Notes: generated by a model from the letters alone, not told the origin. Positions 10,028 through 18,481 are shown, counted from the stretch's first letter. The stretch is 32,653 nucleotides of DNA from Candidatus Thalassarchaeaceae archaeon (GCA_030747475.1 JASLKO010000014.1:1-32653), one strand, 5' to 3'. Numbers and translations: made by a program.

Positions 10028-10028
10028 C

Positions 10029-10991
10029 TCAATTTTCGACTGTTGTTCCAGCCTCTCCTCGGACCGCAGCCAACGCATCACCTGGCATACAAAGGATGAC
10101 CTCCATCGATGGATTTGACAATTTTGCCGAGAGTAATGATTCTACCTTTGGACCCATGCTCCCCATCGGAAATTGTCCAGCCACAAGGTGTGCATTGAGA
10201 TCGGCTGCTGCGACCAATCGAAGGGGAGTTTCATTTGATGTTCCAAAGTTGAGTTTGATTGAATCAACAGCAGTACTGATGATGAATAAATCGACAGATA
10301 GGGTCTGTGCAAGTAATGATGAAACCAAATCTTTGTCGATAACTGCCTCAACGCCATGGAATCCAGTTTCATCAACAAGTACTGGGATCCCACCTCCACC
10401 ACACGCAAGCACAATTGCACCCGCATTAACCAATGATTCAATCGCATCAGAATCTAATATTTCTAATGGTCTTGGAGAGGGGACAAGCCTACGTAATCCA
10501 GTCGATGTTTGACCCGCAGTCCAATGTTCTGGAACAACCCCCGTAATGGTAGGTCCAATAGGTTTGGTCGGCATCGCAAATGCTGAATCTTCTGGATTTA
10601 CTGCGACTCTGGTGAGTAATGTGGCAACCTGTTCGTGCCTTTTTCTTGAAGTCAATAATCCATCCAATCGGGTAGCGATGTCGTGACCCAGTGTTCCTTG
10701 TGTTGCTGCTACCCAATGATCCAACCCCTCGGGTTGTTCACCATGACTCTCTTCCATGAGTAACAATTCTCCAACTTGTGGGCCATTTCCATGCGTCAGA
10801 ACAACTGAATATCCTGCTTCAATGATATCGAACACATCATTTAGTACTGCATCCATAACATCATTTTCACCATTGGGTGACAATGGGTTGGAAAGTGCAT
10901 TTCCACCAATTGCATACAAACATATTTTGCGCGAACGATTCTGGCTGATGTTCAATTCAGCACGTGAGTCGTCGGGCCGATGTAAACGCAT
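10029..10991 (-). CDS. arcC: carbamate kinase (amino-acid kinase superfamily)
   Basis: Predicted to catalyse carbamoyl phosphate + ADP to carbamate + ATP, or the reverse. The 320-residue protein carries the carbamate-kinase signatures in order: AIGGNAL near the N-terminus, LTHGNGPQVG, ACGGGGIPV, AVIDKDLVSSLLA and FPMGSMGPKVES. These place it closer to ArcC than to acetylglutamate or aspartate kinases. ATG 10991 is used; a TTG lies one codon upstream. About 20 residues precede the conserved core, so a later start is possible. The gene converges on tRNA-Lys and is divergent from asnS across about 115 bp. No arginine deiminase or ornithine transcarbamylase gene is nearby, so the pathway cannot be read from context. 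Confidence 0.9.
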   Translation of the reverse strand: MRLHRPDDSRAELNISQNRSRKICLYAIGGNALSNPLSPNGENDVMDAVLNDVFDIIEAGYSVVLTHGNGPQVGELLLMEESHGEQPEGLDHWVAATQGTLGHDIATRLDGLLTSRKRHEQVATLLTRVAVNPEDSAFAMPTKPIGPTITGVVPEHWTAGQTSTGLRRLVPSPRPLEILDSDAIESLVNAGAIVLACGGGGIPVLVDETGFHGVEAVIDKDLVSSLLAQTLSVDLFIISTAVDSIKLNFGTSNETPLRLVAAADLNAHLVAGQFPMGSMGPKVESLLSAKLSNPSMEVILCMPGDALAAVRGEAGTTVEN

Positions 10992-11105
10992 CAATGGACC
11001 TCTGGAGTGGTGACCTACGAAAGGTCGTCCACATCAAGGTTCGCTGTCTTCGTAGCGAACGCATTCAAATGCTCGATGTTACTCACACCCACCGGAGAGC
11101 CACAA

Positions 11106-12437
11106 ATGAAGAAGGACCTATTCATCGGAGATGTTCAATCTGGACAGCATGATGGGCAACATGTTGAGCTCAAAGGTTGGATTAACCGTGCCCGAGGTTC
11201 TAACAAAATCTGGTTCATCGTTCTTCGTGACAGCACGGGTCGCATTCAATGTGTGGCCAAACGAGAAGACGTGGGTGACGATACATTTGATGCACTCAAG
11301 GGTGCATTGATTGAAACAAGTGTCATCATCACTGGAACTGTGAATGCCGATGAAAGGAGTGAAGGTGGTCACGAACTCATCGTTGATTCGGCAACCATTG
11401 TTGGACCAGTTAACCCTGAAAATCCATTCCCAATCACTGAGAGTGCGATGGCCAATGCGGAGGGAGGGGAAACTGAATTCTTGCTAGACAATCGCCACCT
11501 CTACCTTCGTACTGCACGGATGACACAGATGCTCAAGATTCGCTCTTCGGTGTTCGGCGCGATTCATGGGTACTTTAGAGATCTAGACTTCACAGAATAT
11601 CAAGCTCCAAACTTTGTTGCAGGTGCTGTTGAAGGTGGCTCGACATTGTTCGAAGTCCCTTACTTTGGACGAAAAGCATACCTCACACAATCATGGCAAC
11701 TCTATGCTGAAGCCGCCATGCCTGCGCTTGAACGATTGTACACAATTGCACCCTCTTTCCGAGCAGAGAAGAGTCGAACACGCAGACACCTGACTGAATT
11801 CTGGCACGCTGAAATGGAAATTGCATGGGCAGGAAACGAAGATGTCATGGTCCATGGAGAAGGCGTTGTCCGACATATTGCTCGAACACTTCTAGATGAA
11901 CGCTCAGATGAATTGGCAGCACTCGGCCGAGATCTTGAACTCGTGGCCCGGTATGCTGACAACCCGTATCCAAGGATTCGCTATGATGAGGCGATTGAAA
12001 CCCTTCAGGGAATGGGGGTTGAAATCGAATGGGGACAAGACTTGGATTATTCAAAAGAAAAGGTACTGACAGAAGATTTCGATGTGCCCCATTTCCTCAC
12101 TCACTATCCTAGAATAGCCAAGCCGTTCTATCACCGGCCGGACCCGGATGATCCAAAGTACGTGCTCTGCCATGATTTGCTTGCCCCTGAAGGCTACGGC
12201 GAGATTATCGGTGGAGGTGAAAGGACTTGGTCGGAAAAGGAGATTATCGAGCGAATCGAAGAGGAAGGAACACCCCGGGAACCTTACGAATTTTACATTG
12301 ATGTACGAAAATATGGCGGTGTGCCTCACGGTGGATTTGGACTAGGGGTCGATCGAGTATGCAGTTGGTTATCTGGTGCCGAACACATTCGAGAAGTGAT
12401 TCCGTTTCCTCGAGACAGTCGTCGCGTCACACCTTGA
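11106..12437 (+). CDS. asnS: asparaginyl-tRNA synthetase (class IIb)
   Basis: Charges tRNA-Asn with asparagine. The 443 residues comprise an N-terminal OB-fold anticodon-binding domain (ELKGWINRARGSNKIWFIVL, about residues 20-40) and a class II catalytic core. Motif 2 reads FRAEKSRTRRHLTEFWHAEME, typical of AsnRS and unlike the FRAE..DT.RH of AspRS. Motif 3 is GGFGLGVDRV. The C-terminus IPFPRDSRRVTP mixes AsnRS-like IPFPR with the AspRS-like end, so a non-discriminating history is conceivable, but motif 2 decides. The retained OB domain rules out the short AsnRS-derived asparagine synthetase paralogue. The frame is open back to GTG 11007, but ATG 11106 gives the family N-terminus and has a GGAG about 10 nt upstream. 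Confidence 0.93.
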   Translation: MKKDLFIGDVQSGQHDGQHVELKGWINRARGSNKIWFIVLRDSTGRIQCVAKREDVGDDTFDALKGALIETSVIITGTVNADERSEGGHELIVDSATIVGPVNPENPFPITESAMANAEGGETEFLLDNRHLYLRTARMTQMLKIRSSVFGAIHGYFRDLDFTEYQAPNFVAGAVEGGSTLFEVPYFGRKAYLTQSWQLYAEAAMPALERLYTIAPSFRAEKSRTRRHLTEFWHAEMEIAWAGNEDVMVHGEGVVRHIARTLLDERSDELAALGRDLELVARYADNPYPRIRYDEAIETLQGMGVEIEWGQDLDYSKEKVLTEDFDVPHFLTHYPRIAKPFYHRPDPDDPKYVLCHDLLAPEGYGEIIGGGERTWSEKEIIERIEEEGTPREPYEFYIDVRKYGGVPHGGFGLGVDRVCSWLSGAEHIREVIPFPRDSRRVTP

Positions 12438-12448
12438 GGTGAATCCCG

Positions 12449-12691
12449 ATGTGGGCGTGGCTGATTTTTTCAGTATTATTGATTCTCATCATGTTACTCA
12501 TTCGACAGAGGTGGAAGGTAGCCACAGAGTGGATTAAAATGGAAGAAAATCTCACTGAAGAAGAATTCACTGATTGGAAAAGGTTGAAACAAGAAAAAGC
12601 TGAGAATTGGTCAGAGAAGATGAAAAATTTTGAAGCGATGTTTCTATTTATTCTCTCTGCAGCAATGATACTGATTTGGAATCACATATAA
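12449..12691 (+). CDS. small two-TM membrane protein, unknown function
   Basis: 80 residues: an N-terminal TM helix (about 2-18), a highly charged Lys/Glu-rich middle likely to be helical or coiled coil, and a second hydrophobic segment (about 63-78). A GAGGTG Shine-Dalgarno-like sequence sits 6-11 nt before the ATG, and the gene starts 11 nt after asnS on the same strand, so co-transcription is likely. Its 3' end overlaps the convergent GT2-like gene by 10 bp. I recognise no family. Confidence 0.6.
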   Translation: MWAWLIFSVLLILIMLLIRQRWKVATEWIKMEENLTEEEFTDWKRLKQEKAENWSEKMKNFEAMFLFILSAAMILIWNHI

Positions 12692-13518
12692 TCCGATGAC
12701 ATGGGCAGTCGAACCACCTGTTTTCCAAGGACATAGAGAATCATGCTCGCTGTCAAAGAGAACACTCCGACGAATGTGGTGATGAACGCTGCTAGGGCCA
12801 CACCCAATGAAACACTATCATGAGGGCCCCCGAATTCAATCAGTTTGGATGCCATTTCAAAGCCGAGAATAAAGAATATGACACCCGGTACACCAAACAA
12901 AATCAGAGGGTGCTTACTTTCAAGCATCCAGTAAAAGAATTGAGCAAAACGACTCGCACTTGCTAATGATTCCCTGGGAGGGGGACCTGATGGAGCATCA
13001 AGTTCAACGACTCGTAAATCGATTGAATCGTCCAAATCAGCAGGGACATCTTCCTTTGCTTGTTGTGCTACTGCTCGCAACCCTGCGGCAGAAGCACAAG
13101 CGAATTGAATGTCTGCATCTGCATATGTATACGTATCAGAGGACAATGGAATAGACGGATTTGAATCTGAGCCTCGGCGATTTCTACTTCTATGTTTGAA
13201 TGCGATAAACAAATCATAACCTTGCCTGGCGAGGCCAACGGTGCGAGCCATATCTGATAATTTCCAATCGTCATCAAGTGAAATGATTGCTGTTCTCTCT
13301 TCATCTGAAATCGTGTCAACAATCAGTGATGCAATGGTAGGTGCTGCTGTATCACCTGAATGAGAAATTACAGTAGCCCCCGATTGTTCAGATAGATGCC
13401 TAATTTCATTATCAGTGGACAAATCGAGTACTGTGACATGGTCAGAGAAATCATGAGCGCGAACAACTGCAGATGCGATGCGAAGAGCCTGTTCACGGAC
13501 TACAAGAACGATTCGCAT
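12682..13518 (-). CDS. degenerate GT2-like protein with C-terminal membrane helices
   Basis: 278 residues from ATG 13518; an in-frame TTG at 13569 would add a basic stretch unlike the family start. The N-terminal half follows the order of a family-2 glycosyltransferase Rossmann core. MRIVLVVREQALRIASAVV replaces the usual nucleotide-binding strand, VTVLDLSTDNE replaces the I-DDGS strand, and IISLDDDWKLSDMARTV sits where the D-D-Q-DP motif lies, followed by YDLFIAFKHRSR, matching the later V-G-RF strand. The C-terminal half has two TM helices beginning SKHPLILFGVPGVIFFILGF, resembling tails of archaeal dolichyl-phosphate glycosyltransferases. The canonical DDGS is absent, so activity is doubtful. 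It is divergent from an intact GT2 gene 90 bp away. Homology is inferred from order of motifs by eye. Confidence 0.6.
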   Translation of the reverse strand: MRIVLVVREQALRIASAVVRAHDFSDHVTVLDLSTDNEIRHLSEQSGATVISHSGDTAAPTIASLIVDTISDEERTAIISLDDDWKLSDMARTVGLARQGYDLFIAFKHRSRNRRGSDSNPSIPLSSDTYTYADADIQFACASAAGLRAVAQQAKEDVPADLDDSIDLRVVELDAPSGPPPRESLASASRFAQFFYWMLESKHPLILFGVPGVIFFILGFEMASKLIEFGGPHDSVSLGVALAAFITTFVGVFSLTASMILYVLGKQVVRLPMSSDYM

Positions 13519-13608
13519 GAGTCGTCGTAGAGCAATCGACCGTTGAATGATTCGGTCTGAGATATGCAAAGGTACGTCTTGAAGGACCGTTTACGATAGG
13601 CCAACAAC

Positions 13609-14508
13609 ATGCAACCAGTATGTGTGGTCATGCCAGCGCATAATGAACAGAATCACATTGAAGGTAGTATTGCATCCATAAAGAATATTGTTGATTGGAT
13701 TATTGTCATTGATGACGGTTCAATAGACAGTACTGGGGAACTTGCACGTAAGGCATTAGGAAACGGTGGACAAGTCATTCGGACTGAAGGGCTGGGTGTT
13801 GGGGGCGCAATTGCAATAGGGAGTCAAGCAGTGTTGAATCTTGATGAAAGAAATTGGATAACTGTCGTCATGGCAGGGGATGGTCAAATGGACCCAACTG
13901 ACTTACCGGTTGTAATTGAGCCAATCTTGAATGGTCGCGCAGATCATGTGAAAGGGAATCGTTTCATTCACCCCCTTGGTCCAAATGGTATGCCATTCAT
14001 TAGACGACTGGGGACGTGGTGGCTTTCTAGACTTACATCTCTTGCAAGCGGCCGGAAACTCAGAGACACTCAATGTGGTTATACGGCAACATCACGAGCA
14101 ATGAATGAAGCATGGGATTGGTCCAATACATGGACAGGATATGGATATCCGAATTGGTGGCTCATGGAAGCCAGTAGGCGTGACTTCCGAATTGAAGAGG
14201 TGCCAGTTAGATCGGTATATGGGAATGAAAAATCGGGAATTCGGCTGATACCATTCTTCCTTTCTGTTTCATGGATGCTGTGGAAGGGGATTTGGAGACG
14301 CGGACTTGATTGGTACATCTTCGGGTCCAAATCGCCAATTGGATTTCGAATATTGGCATCAGGCCTATGGTTTGGAGCATGGTCATCACTCATTCTCGCA
14401 TTCAATTGGCCGATTCTTTCACTGGCGGCAATTCCCACATTCTTGTTTTTGATGAGATTAGACCAGTATGAATCCAATCGAAGAACGTTAAGGGGGTGGA
14501 TCGGATGA
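13609..14508 (+). CDS. GT2 family glycosyltransferase (polyprenyl-phosphate sugar transferase-like)
   Basis: 299 residues. The GT-A core is intact: VVMPAHNEQNHIEGSI at the start, VIDDGSIDST (nucleotide-sugar binding), AGDGQMDPTDLP (metal/acceptor region) and DHVKGNRF, then a GYTATSRA segment. The C-terminus has hydrophobic segments (about residues 222-235, 248-285) that would hold it to the membrane. Family knowledge suggests transfer of a sugar from a nucleotide donor to a polyprenyl/dolichyl phosphate for surface glycosylation; donor and acceptor are unknown. The gene ends with an ATGA overlap with the MerT-like gene, implying translational coupling. Confidence 0.87.
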   Translation: MQPVCVVMPAHNEQNHIEGSIASIKNIVDWIIVIDDGSIDSTGELARKALGNGGQVIRTEGLGVGGAIAIGSQAVLNLDERNWITVVMAGDGQMDPTDLPVVIEPILNGRADHVKGNRFIHPLGPNGMPFIRRLGTWWLSRLTSLASGRKLRDTQCGYTATSRAMNEAWDWSNTWTGYGYPNWWLMEASRRDFRIEEVPVRSVYGNEKSGIRLIPFFLSVSWMLWKGIWRRGLDWYIFGSKSPIGFRILASGLWFGAWSSLILAFNWPILSLAAIPTFLFLMRLDQYESNRRTLRGWIG

Positions 14509-14903
14509 TAATAGATGATGTTAAACATCTCTGGAAATGGATTGGGGGTAGCGCGTTATTGGCTAGTATGTGCTGTGTACCCAGTATCCTGTTAGTCGCA
14601 TTTGGACTGATGTCGGTTAGTACAGCTGATGCACTATCGAATGACCTCTATTTCGGACCGTTTCGCTACATCCTATATGGTCTAACAATTGCACTTCTAA
14701 CAATTGGATTAATTCGATATTTCCAACATCAAGGAATCTGTGATTTAGATACTGCAAAAAGAGAACGTAGACGTATTGTGAATACTTCACTATTGGTATT
14801 CATCATATCTGTCTTAGTTTACATAGTTTGGAATTATTTCATTTTAGAAATACTTGGAATCTCACTAGGGCTCCCATGGGAAGAAGATGCGATTTGGAAG
14901 TGA
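14505..14903 (+). CDS. MerT-like small membrane protein
   Basis: 132 residues with three predicted TM helices (about 11-32, 48-66, 88-108). TM1 contains a vicinal cysteine pair followed by proline in LLASMCCVPSILLVAFGL, and TM2 is followed by a YFQHQGIC loop with one further Cys. This layout recalls MerT-type mercuric/metal transporters, which place a Cys pair in TM1. The second Cys pair of classical MerT is missing and no merA/merP/merR is nearby, so mercury transport is not supported. ATG 14505 overlaps the stop of the upstream glycosyltransferase by 4 nt; an in-frame GTG at 14496 is a less likely start. It might instead be an accessory of the glycosyltransferase. Confidence 0.6.
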   Translation: MIIDDVKHLWKWIGGSALLASMCCVPSILLVAFGLMSVSTADALSNDLYFGPFRYILYGLTIALLTIGLIRYFQHQGICDLDTAKRERRRIVNTSLLVFIISVLVYIVWNYFILEILGISLGLPWEEDAIWK

Positions 14904-14924
14904 ATTTCGATTGTAATGATTCTC

Positions 14925-14930
14925 AAAAAA
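14925..14930 (-). terminator. oligo-T run downstream of tRNA-Pro
   Basis: On the minus strand, six consecutive T residues lie 24 nt after the tRNA-Pro 3' end. Archaeal RNA polymerase terminates at short oligo-T tracts, so this is a plausible tRNA terminator. It sits between the convergent MerT-like gene and the tRNA. Confidence 0.4.
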
Positions 14931-14954
14931 TGACATTCTTGTTGGTTGTAAAAG

Positions 14955-15028
14955 TGGACCCGCTCAGATTTGAACTGAGGTCTGATGCTCCCAAAGCATC
15001 GAGCATAGCCAAGCTAACCCACGGGTCC
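14955..15028 (-). tRNA. tRNA-Pro (anticodon TGG)
   Basis: Cloverleaf on the minus strand. The acceptor stem is GGACCCG/CGGGTCC (15028-15022 with 14962-14956) with discriminator A at 14955. The anticodon stem is GATGC/GCATC with loop TTTGGGA, giving TGG. The T arm is CTCAG-TTCAAAT-CTGAG. CCA is not encoded and no intron is seen. The D-arm AGCTTGGC matches archaeal tRNA-Pro style. Confidence 0.96.
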
Positions 15029-15066
15029 TGTAGGTTGACGGCGTAAGCCAACACAGATGAACATTC

Positions 15067-15495
15067 TCACACAAGTCGCCAAAGATTATTTCCAATTCTA
15101 AGTAATTCTCCCGCAGCACTAGCCTGTTCAGCGAATTCATCCGCCCCAATCTCTGCGCGCATTTCAAGAAGTGTGATTTCAATCGATTCCAATGAAACGA
15201 TACCATCTTCATCTGCAGATTGTGTCAGTACCTGATTCCCATCAATATTGGTGATTTTCACAGATGAATTCCGTGATTCACTGTTTTTTATCCACTTCTC
15301 TAAATCCGATTTAATCTCTGGTGGTGTGTTTGCGATTGTAATCGCATTGCGAGCATCCTCAGCGTTTTGGTGTCGAGATATGATGACTCCATCAGCATGA
15401 TTACAATGAGTACAACGCATATCTTTAGATGAACGTGATTTACCATATGCGGCTTTGCACGAACCGCACAAAAAAACAATCCAGCGCGGCTCCAT
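15067..15495 (-). CDS. zinc-ribbon protein (DUF5817/DUF1922-like)
   Basis: 142 residues. An N-terminal treble-clef/zinc ribbon has a CGSC pair and a CTHC pair 18 residues later, in the context WIVFLCGSCKAAYGKS. It is followed by an ISRHQNAEDARNAI helix and an acidic helical tail. The arrangement resembles small archaeal DUF5817-type proteins of unknown role, often thought to bind nucleic acid. ATG 15495 is chosen because it places the ribbon at the N-terminus as in relatives; a TTG at 15537 overlaps the upstream stop as TTGA and could also be used. It lies 38 nt downstream of the arginine-decarboxylase-like gene, so probably in the same operon. Confidence 0.7.
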   Translation of the reverse strand: MEPRWIVFLCGSCKAAYGKSRSSKDMRCTHCNHADGVIISRHQNAEDARNAITIANTPPEIKSDLEKWIKNSESRNSSVKITNIDGNQVLTQSADEDGIVSLESIEITLLEMRAEIGADEFAEQASAAGELLRIGNNLWRLV

Positions 15496-15533
15496 GAGAC
15501 TGTTTGGTAAGCGACGGTATTTGAGGAGTTGGC

Positions 15534-16127
15534 TCAAAGATTGAACTTTGTTTTTCCACTGCCACCAAGTCCTGTCGGACCACCAGTACTGCCGCCAATT
15601 GATGATATTCCGAGATTACGAGATCTTGTTGGACCACTAGATGCCCCAAGATTCAGACTATTTGGGAGAATAAGGGCAGCCAATACCACGCCATGGAATC
15701 CTTCTTGCGCTTCAACCTCATCAACAGCCAAGCCCAATGGAATTGAGCCTTCTTCATCTCGTCTAATTTCTAAATCTCGGTTGGCTAGTTTTCGCTGCAA
15801 ATTCCGCCTCAATTGATTTTCGCATTCTTCCATTGAATCGGCAACTGCTAGTGTGGAAACAATCGCGCACTCATCACCTTCAGGAGTAATGCATTGTGCC
15901 CACGCAACACCAGCCGATGCCGTGCCTTCAGAGAATACTGTTGCTTTAGCCAAATGACATTCCACGAGTGTGCCCATTGGCAGATCTTGCGGGGTTCCTG
16001 GCTCAAAGCCGAGAGGTAACATCGCACCCTCTCCACGAATTAATCGTGCGTCTCCAAGACCAAGTTCAACGAGGGCTTGGTCCATGGCGTGTTCTTCATT
16101 TTCTCCAAAGGGGGCAACTGCCGTCAT
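15534..16127 (-). CDS. pyruvoyl-dependent arginine decarboxylase homologue lacking the cleavage serines
   Basis: 197 residues from ATG 16127. The protein follows PvlArgDC in order: HAMDQALVELGLGDARLIR matches the LNAFD.AL..AGIGNVNL.R region, LPMGTLVE matches the LPMGALV strand, and FHGVVLAALIL matches the C-terminal strand. In the active family an SSI.P segment self-cleaves to make the pyruvoyl group; here it reads GEGAMLP, with no Ser, Thr or Cys. The conserved GLIMEYEG glutamate region reads AIVSTLAVA, without Glu. It is therefore probably a non-catalytic paralogue. A Gly/Ser/Thr-rich tail of about 40 residues (NLGASSGPTRSR, GGSTGGPTGLGG) is unusual. The frame stays open to TTG 16277, with a possible GTG at 16220; the longer forms approach or overlap the divergent gene at 16271. 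Confidence 0.7.
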   Translation of the reverse strand: MTAVAPFGENEEHAMDQALVELGLGDARLIRGEGAMLPLGFEPGTPQDLPMGTLVECHLAKATVFSEGTASAGVAWAQCITPEGDECAIVSTLAVADSMEECENQLRRNLQRKLANRDLEIRRDEEGSIPLGLAVDEVEAQEGFHGVVLAALILPNSLNLGASSGPTRSRNLGISSIGGSTGGPTGLGGSGKTKFNL

Positions 16128-16270
16128 CAACCACCCTGAAAGCGCCCCACCTGAGCGTGCAGCAGGGCGGTTTCCACCTTGCCTTCGGGGGCCAGAAGAT
16201 GTTCCAATACTGAAATCCACGCTACACCGAAGAGGGTTCGGTTCATCAAGGGCAGGGTAGAACCAAGTCC

Positions 16271-16552
16271 ATGGCAAACCCCCGGGGGGCAGTTCTCGGC
16301 ATCGCCTTCAGCATGCTATTATTAGCCAGTATTTTCACAATTAGCAGAGAAGCACAAGTCAGTTCAGCAGCATGGGCATTACTCGGATTAACGGCTGCAT
16401 TTGCGGCTGCAACTGTCATCGCATTCTTCACAGACGAAGAAAATCAAACAATTGATGATGGTGGGAAATGGGATTCAACCAATCATTTAGAAACTGAAGC
16501 ACAACCATTACCTGACCCAATCGAGTCTGGTTTTGACATACCCATTCTCTAA
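16271..16552 (+). CDS. small two-TM membrane protein, unknown function
   Basis: 93 residues: a TM helix at about 7-24, a second Ala-rich helix at about 31-53 and an acidic, Asp/Glu/Pro-rich soluble tail. ATG 16271 is the only sensible start. The stop codon is directly adjacent to the stop of convergent fttA, with no spacer (16552/16553). No family was recognised. It lies divergent from the arginine-decarboxylase-like gene. Confidence 0.55.
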   Translation: MANPRGAVLGIAFSMLLLASIFTISREAQVSSAAWALLGLTAAFAAATVIAFFTDEENQTIDDGGKWDSTNHLETEAQPLPDPIESGFDIPIL

Positions 16553-18460
16553 TCAAATGAGACGTATTGTCTCAAGATTCTTAGGGGCATGGGTCCGAAC
16601 TCTGTACGTCTTTGCCAGATCTTTTCTAAATTCAGCACATGTGTGTGCATCTCCATGATGACAAATAATTGTCTTAGGTTTGGGATTCATAGCTTTGACG
16701 TAATCCATTAATTGTCGACGATCGGAGTGCCCACTAAATCCGTCAATCGTAATCACATCACATTGAATTGGAACCATGTGAGTTTGTCCACCATCATTAA
16801 TTGGAACCTCACTGAATCCTTTCTGAAGACGGCGTCCAAGTGTTCCGTCTGCTTGATAGCCCACGAAACAGAGAGTGTTATTCGGCTCGGGAGCCCAGTG
16901 TTTGAAGTACTCTACAATGGGGCCTCCTGTCATCATTCCACTGGTGGCTAGAACAATACAAGGAGATGGGTCCAACAAGATACTTTCACGCTGATCTCGA
17001 CCATCTACCTGCTTGAACCACGATGAATTGAATGGATTTTCGTCTCCACCCTTGAGGACCTTTTTCCTTAAATCACGATTCAGTGCGTCTGGATGACTTG
17101 CATGAATTGCAGTTGCTTCACTAATCATCCCATCAATCCATACAGTTACGGGTTCACATTCACCGGATTTGAACAATTGATCGATAGCAATCATCACTTC
17201 TTGGGAACGTCCAACAGCGAAAACTGGGCAGAAGATTTTACCTCTTCGAGACAATGCTCTTTGAATCAAATCTTGCATCTCTTGGGTAGCTTCTTGGCGT
17301 GTGGGTTGGAAATCTTTAGCACCACCATAAGTCGATTCCAAGATAAGTGTCTCGACACGAGGGAATCTGACTGCTGCTGCTTCATACAACCAGGACTTTT
17401 CATACTTGATGTCGCCACTAAAAACAATGTTGTGCTTTCCTTCACCAATATGCATGTGCAATGAGGATGAACCAAGAATATGACCCGCATTGTACATGGT
17501 GAGTTTGATATCAGGAGCAACGTCAATGGTTTTGCCCCATTCGACATCAACGATATGTTTGATCATCTCCTGAACATCGCCCAAACCATATGGTGGCGGG
17601 TTTCCTTCAGCTGATGCTACCTTGATGTAATCACTTTGTAGCAACACCATGAGGTCGCGGGTCGGTGGAGTACAGTATACTGGTCCACGATAGCCATACT
17701 TGAACATCACAGGAAGTAATCCAATATGGTCAATATGTGCATGAGTAATTACAATGGCATCAAGGTTCTCAAATGGTAATAATTCAGGGGCATCGAAGAA
17801 GGGAGCAATCTCACTCAGATTGTTAGTCGGTTTAGCACCAACATCAACGATGACCTTCGACTCATTAGTCGTCACCAAATGCATTGCACGACCAACTTCC
17901 CTGTATGAACCAAGTGCTGTCAATCGACACCAGGTTGTCCCCGGCCTTTGTGGACGATAAATTCGCGTACCGAATTTACGTAGTAGCGATTTACGCTCAT
18001 CGCTATTTTCCTGACGATATCTCCTGATATTATGCATGGTTGCACTTTCAATTGGTGAGGCTCGTTCAGTATGGACCTTCCATCCAGTTTCATCCCGAAT
18101 TGCACGCACAATGGACCCTTTTGGTCCAACGGCCAATCCCGGATTCAAACAAACAACGGTGACTTCACATAACGCCCCATCAAAGTAGATTCGTTTGAGA
18201 CCTGCATCATCTGGAATGAGTTCCATAATTCGAAGTTCAGCATCTTTACTAGCCATCAAAATTTCAGGTGATGGGCGTACTTCAACGCGTCGCTTAATGG
18301 TTTTAGCAATCTTTGCAGTAAGACTGTCATTGCCTGCAAATTTCTCAGGTGTTTTCGTGATTATGGCAATGCTAGCCGCCTCTAAATCAACTTCATAGTC
18401 GATGTCCTTGGGGACCATCTCCTCAATTTTTTTCTTCACTTGCTGAAATGTTAGTCGCAT
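16553..18460 (-). CDS. fttA: FttA/aCPSF1, beta-CASP KH-domain ribonuclease and transcription termination factor
   Basis: 635 residues, the usual length of archaeal aCPSF1. Two KH-type modules occupy about residues 1-140 (GxxG-like VGPKGSIV at 111-118). The metallo-beta-lactamase core has the signature HAHIDH at 240-245, AGHILGSSSL, SGDIKYE and STYGG. The beta-CASP part contains PVFAVGRSQEV, TSGMMTGGP, DGFSGHSDRRQL and the final HHGD. In archaea this protein cleaves nascent RNA at U-rich 3' ends and drives termination. A strong AGGAGG Shine-Dalgarno sequence lies 7-8 nt before ATG 18460. The gene follows psmB by 86 bp, a pairing I recall from other archaea. The spacer holds three inverted repeats. 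Confidence 0.96.
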   Translation of the reverse strand: MRLTFQQVKKKIEEMVPKDIDYEVDLEAASIAIITKTPEKFAGNDSLTAKIAKTIKRRVEVRPSPEILMASKDAELRIMELIPDDAGLKRIYFDGALCEVTVVCLNPGLAVGPKGSIVRAIRDETGWKVHTERASPIESATMHNIRRYRQENSDERKSLLRKFGTRIYRPQRPGTTWCRLTALGSYREVGRAMHLVTTNESKVIVDVGAKPTNNLSEIAPFFDAPELLPFENLDAIVITHAHIDHIGLLPVMFKYGYRGPVYCTPPTRDLMVLLQSDYIKVASAEGNPPPYGLGDVQEMIKHIVDVEWGKTIDVAPDIKLTMYNAGHILGSSSLHMHIGEGKHNIVFSGDIKYEKSWLYEAAAVRFPRVETLILESTYGGAKDFQPTRQEATQEMQDLIQRALSRRGKIFCPVFAVGRSQEVMIAIDQLFKSGECEPVTVWIDGMISEATAIHASHPDALNRDLRKKVLKGGDENPFNSSWFKQVDGRDQRESILLDPSPCIVLATSGMMTGGPIVEYFKHWAPEPNNTLCFVGYQADGTLGRRLQKGFSEVPINDGGQTHMVPIQCDVITIDGFSGHSDRRQLMDYVKAMNPKPKTIICHHGDAHTCAEFRKDLAKTYRVRTHAPKNLETIRLI

Positions 18461-18481
18461 TGTGCAACCTCCTAATTTCCC

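Noticed and set aside
11007..11105. N-terminal extension of AsnRS from GTG 11007
   Set aside because: The extra residues are not family-like and would reach into the carbamate kinase promoter region; ATG 11106 fits the family start.
14496..14903. Full mercury-resistance transporter
   Set aside because: Only one Cys pair and no merA, merP or merR nearby.
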